Of a stretch of DNA of 64,000 nt, positions 38,523 to 47,389 are shown in pieces (the stretch's first letter is position 1; every line of letters starts with the position of its first letter). Below the pieces are notes generated by a model. The model did no database searches. It saw only the letters and a list, made by a program, of their open reading frames with translations, and had not been told where the DNA came from. This stretch comes from Altericroceibacterium endophyticum (GTDB lineage Bacteria > Pseudomonadota > Alphaproteobacteria > Sphingomonadales > Sphingomonadaceae). Where the stretch lies: assembly GCF_009827595.1 (NCBI RefSeq), contig NZ_WTYT01000001.1, positions 558,001 to 622,000 of the forward strand. Direction: 5' to 3'. A program made the translations under genes and the position numbers.

Positions 38523-39599
38523 TCAGGCTGTCTGGCCTCGGCGAGCGCGGCGGCGCCAGAAGAAAAGGCCGCCCAATGCCAGCACCATCAGCCCAATCGG
38601 ACCGGGTTCAGGGACCGGCGTGCCCGGATCACCAGGATCGCCTGGGTCGCCGGGATCACTAGGGTCGCCCGGATTGTAGCTGTAACCGCCCGAATAGGTA
38701 CCCACATGCATTTCACCGCGCTGGGTGAGGTTGCCAAAGACCGCCGAACCCTGAATGTAATTGCCGGTCGTGCCATTGGCTTCGGGCGCCAGAACGGAAC
38801 CGCGCCATGCTGTTTTCACATCCACGTTCTCAGCATCCGGGAAGTTCCAGATCACCTTTTCGCCAAGGCCATCGGCATCGCCCACGAAATTGGCTCTGAG
38901 TGTGGCGTTCTTACCTGAGACATTTACAATAACCGTATCGGCACCATTCAGCTCAAACGAAACCTCGCGAAAGTCGAAAGCTTGATCCGATGTAATATTG
39001 AAAACGGCGACACCGTCAGCGTCCGGTTGAGCATTGAACACAGGACGAGTGCTAAAGCCTGTGATCTGGCTGTTTGAAGCAAGCCCGCCCAGATCCTTGG
39101 ACAAATTCGTCAGACTGGTATTGAGCAGGCTACTCTGCTGCTGCAAGCCGAACAGAAAAGTCGGATCGGATGCATTCAGATTCGACTCCACCGTATTCTG
39201 GTTCACATTGGTGTTGCTGATCGCGCCACCTACACGAACCGTCTGGTTTGGGCCGTTGAGGTTGAAACCACTGGTTACAGCGCCGCCAATGACTGCGCCC
39301 GAACCATTGTTCAGGTTCTTATGGCCGCCCGCAACATTGCCTACCACTGTCAGACCTGGCTTACCGTTCGGAGAAGGGTCAACCTCGTGAATGTTATAGT
39401 TGGATGACGAGCCCACCAGATTACCACCGACAAATGTCCGGCCTTCCACTTCGGACGTCGAATCGAGATTGCCGAGAACAATCAGGTTCCATTCGCGCAT
39501 GGCATCCAGCCCGGCAACGTCAGATGCCTGAGCGGGTACAGCCGTCAGCAGCGACGCGGCTACTATGGTGGGTGCGATGATACGAGAAGTGAAGGTCAC
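38523..39599 (-). CDS. Choice-of-anchor A family protein with PEP-CTERM sorting signal
   Basis: A 358-residue surface protein: signal peptide (ending AVPAQAS), a choice-of-anchor A domain (about 28-300, with WNLIVLGNLDSTSEVEGRTF and GGNLVG, later WRGSVLAPEA and GNYIQGSAVFGN), a linker of GDP/SDP repeats (about 308-326) and a C-terminal sorting tail VPEPGPIGLMVLALGGLFFW followed by RRRARR. PEP-CTERM tails are processed by exosortase during export with exopolysaccharide; no exosortase gene is in the window. The start is GTG 39599, since the signal peptide begins there. Confidence 0.93.
   Translation of the reverse strand: MTFTSRIIAPTIVAASLLTAVPAQASDVAGLDAMREWNLIVLGNLDSTSEVEGRTFVGGNLVGSSSNYNIHEVDPSPNGKPGLTVVGNVAGGHKNLNNGSGAVIGGAVTSGFNLNGPNQTVRVGGAISNTNVNQNTVESNLNASDPTFLFGLQQQSSLLNTSLTNLSKDLGGLASNSQITGFSTRPVFNAQPDADGVAVFNITSDQAFDFREVSFELNGADTVIVNVSGKNATLRANFVGDADGLGEKVIWNFPDAENVDVKTAWRGSVLAPEANGTTGNYIQGSAVFGNLTQRGEMHVGTYSGGYSYNPGDPSDPGDPGDPGDPGTPVPEPGPIGLMVLALGGLFFWRRRARRGQTA
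38626..38672 (-). repeat. Five 9-base tandem repeats in the PEP-CTERM linker
   Basis: Units on the plus strand are GGATCACCA, GGATCGCCT, GGGTCGCCG, GGATCACTA, GGGTCGCCC. They code for the repeated Asp-Pro-Gly/Ser linker, so its length could vary by slippage. Confidence 0.8.
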
Positions 39600-39896
39600 A
39601 GTGTCGGTTACTCACTTTGCTAAATTCGTTAAGCTGCCAATATAGTCGCCAATCCGGATTGGTATCGCGTGTTTAGGGACGTTTCATTACGAAACACATA
39701 ATTGTGGTTTACCATTTATTTACATGTTCAGTCCCGCATCAAACCTGATGCACCTCTAAATCTTTCCGCCGAAAGCGAAGTCGCCAGTACAACACCATGC
39801 CAGAGACATTCAGAATGCCGGCGTCACACTTCGCATGGCTCGGGATCGGGTTCACTTTTCGAGCCTCTAATTCAATCGGTTGCGCCAGCTTTCATT
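39600..39896. other. Intergenic region between the PEP-CTERM gene and the CmcJ-like gene
   Basis: About 300 bases, visibly AT-rich around 39600-39780. Apart from the palindrome and -10 box just before the PEP-CTERM gene, it holds a GTTTC-ATTAC-GAAAC inverted repeat near 39683. No gene is convincing; a plus-strand open frame from 39702 overlaps the 3' end of the CmcJ-like gene and is not called. Confidence 0.5.
39639..39662 (-). promoter_or_regulatory. Palindrome and -10-like box upstream of the PEP-CTERM gene
   Basis: A perfect 14-base palindrome CCAATCCGGATTGG (39649-39662) is followed on the minus strand by TATATT (39639-39644), 40 bases before the GTG start. No sigma-54 type GG/GC pair with correct spacing was found. 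It is a candidate operator only. Confidence 0.35.
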
Positions 39897-40805
39897 TTAT
39901 TCAAAGAAAGCGATAGAGCGCACTTCAATACTCTCGCGCGGTTTCGCGTCAGAGAAACTTGAATCCCGAAATGCCGTATGGGGACAGCGCCAGGTCGTGC
40001 TTTCATCAGAATCATAGAATTTGAAGAACAGCACATCGTCTTTGTTCATATCGGAGAAATACCACCAGCGATGCTGCGGATCATACCGAAAAATAGTGGC
40101 GGCTATCATCTGATCCTCACCTTCGACCGGAGCAGTAAGCGCATCACCTTCGGGAAATTCGTCGACGACAAACAAGGTATTGTACGCTTCGTTACCCTCT
40201 GGTGCAGACCGACCATCGCATACAGCCAGGGGAACATCCTGTGGTCCCGGTGAAAAGGTCCGCCAAAAACTCGTGGCGATGAAGCGCTTAAAACCCGGCC
40301 CGTCCGGAAAATGCTCCTTATAGGTCGCTTCAGCGACCTTTTGAGCCGTCAGGCGGTTGAAATCGATATGCGCTTCGCCCGCAGGCGGCTGCACACCGCC
40401 ACTATGCTGATAATTCTCCGACTTCTCCTGAATATGATCGGAAAGGTCGAGCGACGTTCGAATCATCCACCCGCGCGCCACGGCCTTATCCGCGCCCGTC
40501 AGGCGGCAGATCGCCTGTTCGGTTTCCCGCTCGTAAACCCGCGTCACTTCTTCCTTGTCATGGAAATCCGCAATTTTGGTGGGTGACTTGGCCAGCATGA
40601 AGCCGTGCTTATCCAATTCAAAATGGTCGCGGATCGGCATGCCGTCACGAATGGACATTTCATAATCCGCATATTCGCCGGTGTTCATTTCTTCACCCTG
40701 CGAGACATAGCGGCGCGTCACGAAATCTCCGGGCGCCAGATAGCGGATCATCGTCTGCGTGGTGCGTGCCGTATCTTCAATATCACTGTGCGTCTGTGTG
40801 GCCAT
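39897..40805 (-). CDS. CmcJ/NvfI (AsaB/GA4-desaturase-like) family oxidoreductase
   Basis: A 302-residue protein whose late motifs FKFYDSD, TTWRCPHTAFRD and RESIEVRSIAFFE fit the CmcJ/NvfI oxygenase-like family, along with GGVQPPAGEAHIDFN and FIATSFWRTFSPGP. The substrate is unknown; known relatives act on antibiotics and fungal natural products, but most bacterial members are orphans. It is divergent from a TetR-type regulator with an 18-base palindrome between them, so it is probably the regulated target. No biosynthetic neighbours are seen. Confidence 0.8.
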   Translation of the reverse strand: MATQTHSDIEDTARTTQTMIRYLAPGDFVTRRYVSQGEEMNTGEYADYEMSIRDGMPIRDHFELDKHGFMLAKSPTKIADFHDKEEVTRVYERETEQAICRLTGADKAVARGWMIRTSLDLSDHIQEKSENYQHSGGVQPPAGEAHIDFNRLTAQKVAEATYKEHFPDGPGFKRFIATSFWRTFSPGPQDVPLAVCDGRSAPEGNEAYNTLFVVDEFPEGDALTAPVEGEDQMIAATIFRYDPQHRWWYFSDMNKDDVLFFKFYDSDESTTWRCPHTAFRDSSFSDAKPRESIEVRSIAFFE

Positions 40806-40873
40806 CTCTATACTCTCCCTAGGTCTTCGGTTTATCCGAGTTTTTCGTCGCTTAATTTCACTCAGTTCCGTAA

Positions 40874-40891
40874 TTTATGCAAGTGCATAAA
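40874..40891. promoter_or_regulatory. Palindromic operator between the CmcJ-like and TetR genes
   Basis: TTTATGCA-AG-TGCATAAA is an 18-base perfect inverted repeat with a 2-base centre. It sits 16 bases upstream of the regulator ATG and 69 bases upstream of the divergent oxygenase ATG, the place and size expected of a TetR operator. Confidence 0.7.
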
Positions 40892-40907
40892 AATCAGGAG
40901 TAACGAT

Positions 40908-41498
40908 ATGGCCCGCAACAGTCGGCAAAAACTGCTCGAAGCAGCAGAAAATCTCCTGATCGATCGCGGGGTCAATTCCCTGACCGTGCGCCGGATCGGA
41001 GAGCGGGCAGAGCTCAATGCTGCGCTGATCACCTATCATTTTGGCGGCATCGCGGAATTGCTGCGCGAATTGTCCGAACTGAACACCGCGCCCATGCGCC
41101 ACGCCTGGGCAAAACTGGCCGAGCCGCTCCCTGGAGATGATCGCGATTTAGAGATATTGCTTCGTCGCTGGCTGGACCCGCTGACCTATCCAGCGGCCTT
41201 CACCCAGGATGGCCTGGCGCTCAGTGTTATCGACGAAATAGCGTCACACGGCGCGCAAGAAATCCGGCAGGAGCTGAATGATGAAATGCGTTCAGTGGCG
41301 CAGCGCGTTGCGGCTGCGGCCGCGCCGCTGCTCCCGAAATTGGAGACACGCGAGCTTATGCTGCGGCTTCGCTTTATCGCCGGCGCCGCCCTTGGCCCGC
41401 CGCCGCGGGAGCGGGCCAGTATGAATATGTTATCGACCGCATCGGAAAAGCCGGTCGACGCGCTGACCCGTTTCGCGATGGCGGCCCTGACCGGCTGA
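40908..41498 (+). CDS. TetR-family transcriptional regulator
   Basis: A 196-residue repressor. The N-terminal helix-turn-helix reads RQKLLEAAENLLIDRGVNSLTVRRIGERAELNAALITYHFGG, the usual TetR form with YHFGG in place of YYHF. The C-terminal ligand domain is helical and unrecognised. ATG 40908 follows AGGAG at 7 bases; an upstream in-frame ATG at 40605 would run into the divergent gene. Confidence 0.92.
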   Translation: MARNSRQKLLEAAENLLIDRGVNSLTVRRIGERAELNAALITYHFGGIAELLRELSELNTAPMRHAWAKLAEPLPGDDRDLEILLRRWLDPLTYPAAFTQDGLALSVIDEIASHGAQEIRQELNDEMRSVAQRVAAAAAPLLPKLETRELMLRLRFIAGAALGPPPRERASMNMLSTASEKPVDALTRFAMAALTG

Positions 41499-41553
41499 TC
41501 ACTGCCTGCTGAACGGGAAACGCGCGACAGCTATCGCGCGATCGGGCAGATGC

Positions 41554-43356
41554 TTATTCTTCACCCATCCGAAGTGCGGCGATAAAAGCTTCCTGCGGAA
41601 TGGACACATTGCCATATTCACGCATCCGCTTCTTACCTTCCTTCTGCTTCTCAAGCAGTTTCTTCTTCCGGCTGATGTCGCCGCCATAACATTTGGCGGT
41701 AACATCCTTGCGCATGGCACTGATGGTTTCGCGGGCGATAACCTTGGCACCAATGGCCGCCTGAATCGGAATCTTGAACATGTGGCGGGGGATGAGATCT
41801 TTTAAACGCTCAACCAATGCCCGTCCGCGCGGGTCCGCCTGGCTGCGATGCACGATCATGCTCAGAGCATCGACCGGTTCATTGTTCACCAGAATATTCA
41901 TCTTCACCAGATCGCCTTCACGCAGGCCGATCTGTTCATAATCGAAACTGGCATAACCGCGCGAAATGCTCTTCAGGCGGTCATAAAAGTCGAACACCAC
42001 TTCGTTGAGCGGCAATTCGTAGACGATTTGCGCCCGGCCACCGACATAGGTGAGGTCGTGTTGAATTCCGCGCCGGTCCTGACACAGTTTCAGAATGCTG
42101 CCGAGATGTTCATCGGGCGTGTAGATCGTGGCCTTGATCCAGGGTTCTTCCATATGGTCGATCTTTGCCGGATCGGGCATATCTGCCGGATTGTGCAGCT
42201 CGACGATACTGCCATCGGTCATCGACAGACGATACACCACAGATGGCGCGGTGGTGATCAGATCAAGGTCATATTCCCGGCTCAGTCGCTCCTGAATAAT
42301 CTCAAGATGCAGCAGCCCGAGGAAACCGCAGCGGAAGCCAAAGCCCAATGCGGCGGAATTCTCCATTTCGAACGTGAAGCTCGCATCATTCAGTCGCAGC
42401 TTGCCGATGCTTTCGCGCAATTTCTCAAAATCCGCGGCATCGACCGGAAACAGGCCGCAGAACACGACCGATTGCACTTCCTTATAGCCGGGCAGCGCCT
42501 GATCCGCCCCGCCCTTCACCGTGGTAATCGTATCGCCAACCTTGGCTTGTTCGACTTCCTTGATCTGCGCAGTGATAAATCCGATCTCGCCCGGGCCGAG
42601 TTCGGCCAATTGCTCGATCTTTGGGCGCATACAACCGACACGGTCGACCAAATGCTGCGTATCGCCCTGCATGAATTTAATCTGCAGGCCCTTCTTCAGC
42701 ACGCCTTCCATCACGCGCACGAGAATAACGACGCCCAGATAGGGGTCGTACCAGCTATCAACCAGCATGGCTTTCAGCGGCTTGTCCCGCTCACCGACGG
42801 GCGGCGGAATGCGTTTGACCAGCGCTTCGAGCACATCTTCGATGCCGATACCGGATTTGGCTGAAGTCAGCACCGCCTCGGATGCATCAAGGCCGATCAC
42901 GTCCTCGATTTCAGTCCGCACCTTCTCGGCATCGGCGGCGGGCAGATCGATCTTGTTGATGACCGGCACAATTTCGTGATCATGCTCGATCGACTGATAA
43001 ACATTCGCCAGCGTCTGCGCTTCCACACCCTGCGCCGCATCAACCACCAGCAAAGCCCCCTCGCAGGCGGCCAGGCTTCGTGACACCTCATAGGCGAAAT
43101 CGACATGACCGGGCGTGTCCATCAGATTCAGCTGATAGGTCAGACCATCCTGCGCGGTGTAATCCAGACGCACCGTCTGCGCCTTGATCGTGATGCCGCG
43201 TTCACGCTCGATATCCATATTATCGAGCACCTGCTCCTTGAGCTCACGCTCTGTCAGGCCGCCAGTCACCTGAATCAGGCGATCTGCTAGCGTGCTCTTA
43301 CCGTGATCGATATGGGCAATAATGGAGAAATTACGAATGAGAGAAAGGTCGGTCAT
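41554..43356 (-). CDS. lepA: Elongation factor 4 (LepA)
   Basis: A 600-residue ribosomal GTPase. G1 is AHIDHGKST (residues 13-21), G2 RGITI, G3 DTPGH, G4 NKID. The C-terminal LepA domain ends with [18 protein letters not shown] and [29 protein letters not shown], the LepA-specific C-terminal signature. ATG 43356 has AAGGCGG directly upstream. It follows the GGDEF-EAL gene by 9 bases on the same strand. Confidence 0.96.
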   Translation of the reverse strand: MTDLSLIRNFSIIAHIDHGKSTLADRLIQVTGGLTERELKEQVLDNMDIERERGITIKAQTVRLDYTAQDGLTYQLNLMDTPGHVDFAYEVSRSLAACEGALLVVDAAQGVEAQTLANVYQSIEHDHEIVPVINKIDLPAADAEKVRTEIEDVIGLDASEAVLTSAKSGIGIEDVLEALVKRIPPPVGERDKPLKAMLVDSWYDPYLGVVILVRVMEGVLKKGLQIKFMQGDTQHLVDRVGCMRPKIEQLAELGPGEIGFITAQIKEVEQAKVGDTITTVKGGADQALPGYKEVQSVVFCGLFPVDAADFEKLRESIGKLRLNDASFTFEMENSAALGFGFRCGFLGLLHLEIIQERLSREYDLDLITTAPSVVYRLSMTDGSIVELHNPADMPDPAKIDHMEEPWIKATIYTPDEHLGSILKLCQDRRGIQHDLTYVGGRAQIVYELPLNEVVFDFYDRLKSISRGYASFDYEQIGLREGDLVKMNILVNNEPVDALSMIVHRSQADPRGRALVERLKDLIPRHMFKIPIQAAIGAKVIARETISAMRKDVTAKCYGGDISRKKKLLEKQKEGKKRMREYGNVSIPQEAFIAALRMGEE

Positions 43357-43365
43357 CCGCCGCCT

Positions 43366-45951
43366 TTAGCCCGCCTTCTGCCGCCTGTCAGCAGACAGTT
43401 GCACCGACACCGCATTTGCATGCTCAGCAGCGTCTTTTCTGCCGCCTGCACTGCCACGCACAAGGCGTCGTTCGGGATCAGATTCCAGCGGCGGATCAAA
43501 TTCCACACCCATCCGGTCCTGTTCACACCAGCGCGCGGTTGCCCCCATTTTGTGGCCATCGGGCAAGGTTATGCTGAACTTCGTGTCTTGCGGAACGTTC
43601 CACAAGCCTTCCACCAGTGCTCCGGTGCGTGACAGATTGCGGATCGTCCCATCATAATGGTGGCCGGCATGTGTCAGCGCGACCTGGCGCGTTACCACGT
43701 GCCGGTTTGACCGCTCTTCGCGTTGCCCGTGCGCCTTGGCACGCAGCCCCTGACGCAGCCTTTCGGTGGCTTTGTCCCGATTGAGCGGCCGGTCATACAC
43801 ATACCCCTGAACATGGCTGCAGCCGTGAAGCCTCACAAGATCCAGCTCCTCGAGTGTCTCAACACCTTCGGCCGTCGTCTCCATCCCCATCGCCTGTGCG
43901 AGGCTGGTGATGGAGGCAATGATCGCGCCATTGCGGCTCTCAGCCTGCGTCGCGCCGCGTACAAAGCTGCGATCAATCTTGATCTTGTCAAATGGTGCGC
44001 GTCGCAAATAACCGAGTGACGAATACCCCGTGCCAAAATCATCCAGCGCCAATCGCACGCCGATACGCTTCAAGGATGCGAACATCGCATCTGTCTTATT
44101 ATCACCGTTGAGAAATACACTTTCAGTGATTTCGAGTTCGAGACGCGAGGGATCGATTCCCGCCTGCGCCACGGCATTTGTTACAAGTGTCGGCAGCTGA
44201 GCATTGGCAAATTGAACCGGCGACAGATTTACCGCGACTCTTACGCTGCTGGGCCAACTGGCCAGATCATGGCAGGCGGTGCGCATGGCCCATTCGCCCA
44301 ATCGCTCGATCAGCCCGAAATCCTCCGCAATCTGCACGAAACGGCGCGGCGCGATCCAGCCCTTTTCAGGATGATTCCAGCGCATCAAGGCTTCGAAGCC
44401 GGTTATCTGTTCCGTCGCGGTGGCAATAACCGGCTGATAATACAGTTCCAGCTCACCATGGGTAATGGCTCTGCGAAGGTCTCTTTCCAGACCAAGCCGT
44501 TCCTCAGCCTCCTGATGCAATTCCGGAGCATAGAAACGGTGGCAGCCGCGCCCGGCATCTTTCGCCGCATATAGGGCGAGGTCGGCATTGCGGATCAGCG
44601 CTTTGCTGGTCACGCCATCGTCAGGCGCAATGGCAATACCGATGGACACGCCGACGGTGGCGATCTGATCTTCCAGCCGATAGGGGCTCGAAACACTGTC
44701 AATGATGGTGTCAGCCAGCTTTCTCACATATTTGCGGCCTGGCTCTCCTGCCAGAATAACCTGAAATTCGTCGCCGCCGATACGGCCCACGCGGCCAATA
44801 TCCTTCACCGCAAGCTCCAGCCGAGACGCCACCTGTTTCAGCAAAGCATCGCCTGCAGGATGCCCAAGCGTGTCATTCACTTCCTTGAACTTGTCGAGAT
44901 CGACCAACATGATCACGCAGCGCCGGTCTTTGTCCTCCGGGGCGCTCAGGATTGTTTCGAGCGTCTGCGACATCTGGAAACGATTGGCGAGCCCCGTCAA
45001 TGAATCAAAATGGGCAAGACGCGAGGTCCATAATTCGTTGCGCTTGCGCTCCGTCAGATCGTTGCCGATCCCACGAAAGCCAGAAAAACTGCCCGCGGCA
45101 TCGTAGAGCGGGCGGCCGCTGACAGCCCACCAAATCCCCTCACCAACAGCAGAGCGCATGGGCAAATCGCGAAAAGGCGAATGCGCCTTCAAATGAAACG
45201 CCAGAATATCAAGACTTTGCGCAGCACTCTTATCAGACGAAAACAGATCCTGTATATTGTTTCCGAGCAGATCTTTCTGCCGAAAGCCCAGTGTGGCCGC
45301 GACCGGTTCAGAGAGATAGCGCAGCGTACCCGATGCATCTGTTTCCCAAAACCAGCCTTGTCCGGTCTGTTCGTAGTCCCTCAGAATGGACGCTGCACGC
45401 AGCTTCCCATCGTCAATCTGCTGCGATCCAAGAGCAGCCGGCGGCAACAGCTGCTTGTGGGAAACACCTCTGGCACCAAGGAAAATCGCTATACCGCCCA
45501 GCGTCAGCCACAACGCCCCCAAAGCTGAACCAGCCGCTATCACCAGCGGGAGCCAAAGGGTAACCTGCGCGACAATCGCGGCCACACCCTGACGGCGAAA
45601 CAGGTACAATGAAGGGATCGCAAGGCTTGCCGTAAAGACGATGCCCGCTGACATGGGAATCGACCCTCTGTTGACCCATAGAGCCGCGCCGGATCCGAAC
45701 AGCAGAAACGGCAGCATAAACAAGGCCCAAGCCAGGACTTCGTGCTTCAAAACGGAATGGTTGATGAGCCGCGGCAGAAGTGCGGCAATCGCCGCTGCCA
45801 GCAGCAGCTGAGTTACAACGAATTCCGGAACGCCGACAAAAAACGAGCCCACAGCATATGACAACATCATGCAAAAGCTAAGCTGAGGCACGTGGTCTGC
45901 CGGCATGCTGGCAGCCTTATCATCGGGCGAAAAGAGAATCGGCAATTTCAT
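43366..45951 (-). CDS. Membrane GGDEF-EAL protein with PAS and C-terminal PilZ domain
   Basis: An 861-residue c-di-GMP enzyme. An N-terminal membrane region of about five helices (about 20-165) leads to a PAS domain (about 190-300, ending ERKRNELWTSRLAHFDSLTGLANR), then GGDEF (about 305-475; signature RIGGDEF intact, with a GHPAGD core), EAL (about 490-735; EALMRW, NLSPVQF, DDFGTGYSSL, EGVET) and a PilZ domain (about 750-840; HVVTRQVAL, NLSRTGALVEGLW). So synthesis, hydrolysis and sensing of c-di-GMP may sit on one chain. It is upstream of lepA with 9 bases between, an odd pairing. Confidence 0.93.
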   Translation of the reverse strand: MKLPILFSPDDKAASMPADHVPQLSFCMMLSYAVGSFFVGVPEFVVTQLLLAAAIAALLPRLINHSVLKHEVLAWALFMLPFLLFGSGAALWVNRGSIPMSAGIVFTASLAIPSLYLFRRQGVAAIVAQVTLWLPLVIAAGSALGALWLTLGGIAIFLGARGVSHKQLLPPAALGSQQIDDGKLRAASILRDYEQTGQGWFWETDASGTLRYLSEPVAATLGFRQKDLLGNNIQDLFSSDKSAAQSLDILAFHLKAHSPFRDLPMRSAVGEGIWWAVSGRPLYDAAGSFSGFRGIGNDLTERKRNELWTSRLAHFDSLTGLANRFQMSQTLETILSAPEDKDRRCVIMLVDLDKFKEVNDTLGHPAGDALLKQVASRLELAVKDIGRVGRIGGDEFQVILAGEPGRKYVRKLADTIIDSVSSPYRLEDQIATVGVSIGIAIAPDDGVTSKALIRNADLALYAAKDAGRGCHRFYAPELHQEAEERLGLERDLRRAITHGELELYYQPVIATATEQITGFEALMRWNHPEKGWIAPRRFVQIAEDFGLIERLGEWAMRTACHDLASWPSSVRVAVNLSPVQFANAQLPTLVTNAVAQAGIDPSRLELEITESVFLNGDNKTDAMFASLKRIGVRLALDDFGTGYSSLGYLRRAPFDKIKIDRSFVRGATQAESRNGAIIASITSLAQAMGMETTAEGVETLEELDLVRLHGCSHVQGYVYDRPLNRDKATERLRQGLRAKAHGQREERSNRHVVTRQVALTHAGHHYDGTIRNLSRTGALVEGLWNVPQDTKFSITLPDGHKMGATARWCEQDRMGVEFDPPLESDPERRLVRGSAGGRKDAAEHANAVSVQLSADRRQKAG

Positions 45952-46060
45952 AGGATGTTTGCCATCGGCTTTGTGCCTGAAAAATTGGTTAATTGTCGTG
46001 AAACATTGGCAGGTGAATGTGTTCGGCTTAGACTTATAAATATCACATGAGAGGACGAAA

Positions 46061-47368
46061 ATGCGGCATTTGGCGATTATCGGTTCCGGGCCTGCCGGCT
46101 ATTACTCTGCCGAAGCGGCGCAAAAAGCCTTTGGCGACGATGTACGGGTCGATATTTTTGACCGATTGCCAGTGCCCTTTGGCCTGATACGCAGCGGTGT
46201 GGCGCCTGATCACCAATCGATCAAAGGTGTCGCCCGGCGTTATGAGAAAACGGCGCTGACCGACAATGTGCGCTTCGTCGGCAATGTTTCCATTGGCGAG
46301 GATGTGACAATTGCCGAGCTGCACGACCTCTATGATGCCGTGATCCTGGCGACAGGGGCACCGCAGGACCGCACGCTTGATCTGCCCGGACAGGATCTGG
46401 GCAATGTATTTGGCAGTGCCGCCTTTGTCGGTTGGTATAACGGGCATCCGCAATTCACCGATCTCGACCCCGATCTGTCTGGAGAGACCGCCGTCATCAT
46501 CGGGATGGGCAATGTCGCGCTCGATATTGCCCGCATTCTGTCCAAGACCGATGAAGAATTTGCCGGCAGCGACATCACCGCCAACGCATTGGAGCAGCTC
46601 AACAGGTCCAATATAAAACGGATCATCTTTCTTGGGCGGCGCGGCCCCCATGACATTCGGATGACGCCGAAGGAACTTGCCGAACTCGGCAAACTGCAGC
46701 GCGCGGCCCCCTGTCTCGACCCTGACGATTTTCCGCCAGTAGACAGCGATCAGGATCTCGATCCCGGCTTGCGGAAATCAGTGACTCTGCTGCGTGAATT
46801 TGCCCAAGAAAACGCGCCGGACAAGCCATTGAAAGTCGAATTCATGTTCTGGGTCCGACCTCAGGAAATCAAAGGCGCGCAAGCGACTGAAACCATGCTT
46901 GTCGAACGGACCCGTCTTGAGGGTGATAAGCTGACAGGAACGGGCGAGACAGTCAGCATACCGGCATCGCTCGTAGTGAGCGCTATCGGCTATCGCACAA
47001 GCATGCTTCCCGGCGTCCCCTATGATGACCGCGGAGGACGCTTTGCCAATGACGACGGGCTTATATCACCGGGGCTCTATTGCGTCGGCTGGGCGCGGCG
47101 CGGCCCCACGGGCACAATCGGCACCAACCGCCCAGACGGTTATGCCGTGATCGACAGAATCGCCGCTGAGCTGCCAGAGACAGGTTCCGGCAAAGAAGGC
47201 CGTGCTGGCTTCGACCGGCTCGCACAGAAAAAGGACCTCGAAATCGTGACCTTCCAGAATTGGAAGAAAATCGAAGAGGCCGAGGAGACCGCCGCACGCG
47301 ACGGATCTCCTCGAGAAAAATTCACGGATATTGCTGAAATGATCAGGGCCGCAAATGCGCCCCATTAA
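46061..47368 (+). CDS. fprA: Ferredoxin-NADP reductase (FprA/adrenodoxin-reductase type)
   Basis: A 435-residue flavoprotein of the adrenodoxin-reductase group. FAD motif IIGSGPAGYYSAEAA, RLPVPFGLIRSGVAPDH, NADP motif IIGMGNVALDIARIL, FLGRRGPHDIRMTPKEL and RRGPTGTIGTNRPDGY are all present. It moves electrons between NADPH and ferredoxin. In this genome a ferredoxin-linked KorAB is encoded at 14-17 kb, so the two could cooperate, which is inference. GAGG precedes the ATG. It converges on dnaN with a 21-base gap. Confidence 0.94.
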   Translation: MRHLAIIGSGPAGYYSAEAAQKAFGDDVRVDIFDRLPVPFGLIRSGVAPDHQSIKGVARRYEKTALTDNVRFVGNVSIGEDVTIAELHDLYDAVILATGAPQDRTLDLPGQDLGNVFGSAAFVGWYNGHPQFTDLDPDLSGETAVIIGMGNVALDIARILSKTDEEFAGSDITANALEQLNRSNIKRIIFLGRRGPHDIRMTPKELAELGKLQRAAPCLDPDDFPPVDSDQDLDPGLRKSVTLLREFAQENAPDKPLKVEFMFWVRPQEIKGAQATETMLVERTRLEGDKLTGTGETVSIPASLVVSAIGYRTSMLPGVPYDDRGGRFANDDGLISPGLYCVGWARRGPTGTIGTNRPDGYAVIDRIAAELPETGSGKEGRAGFDRLAQKKDLEIVTFQNWKKIEEAEETAARDGSPREKFTDIAEMIRAANAPH

Positions 47369-47389
47369 TGTAGCAAATCGATGCGGGCG

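Noticed and set aside
39600-39720. A sigma-54 promoter before the PEP-CTERM gene
   Set aside because: The nearest GG and GC pair is spaced 17 bases apart and not 11, so it does not fit.
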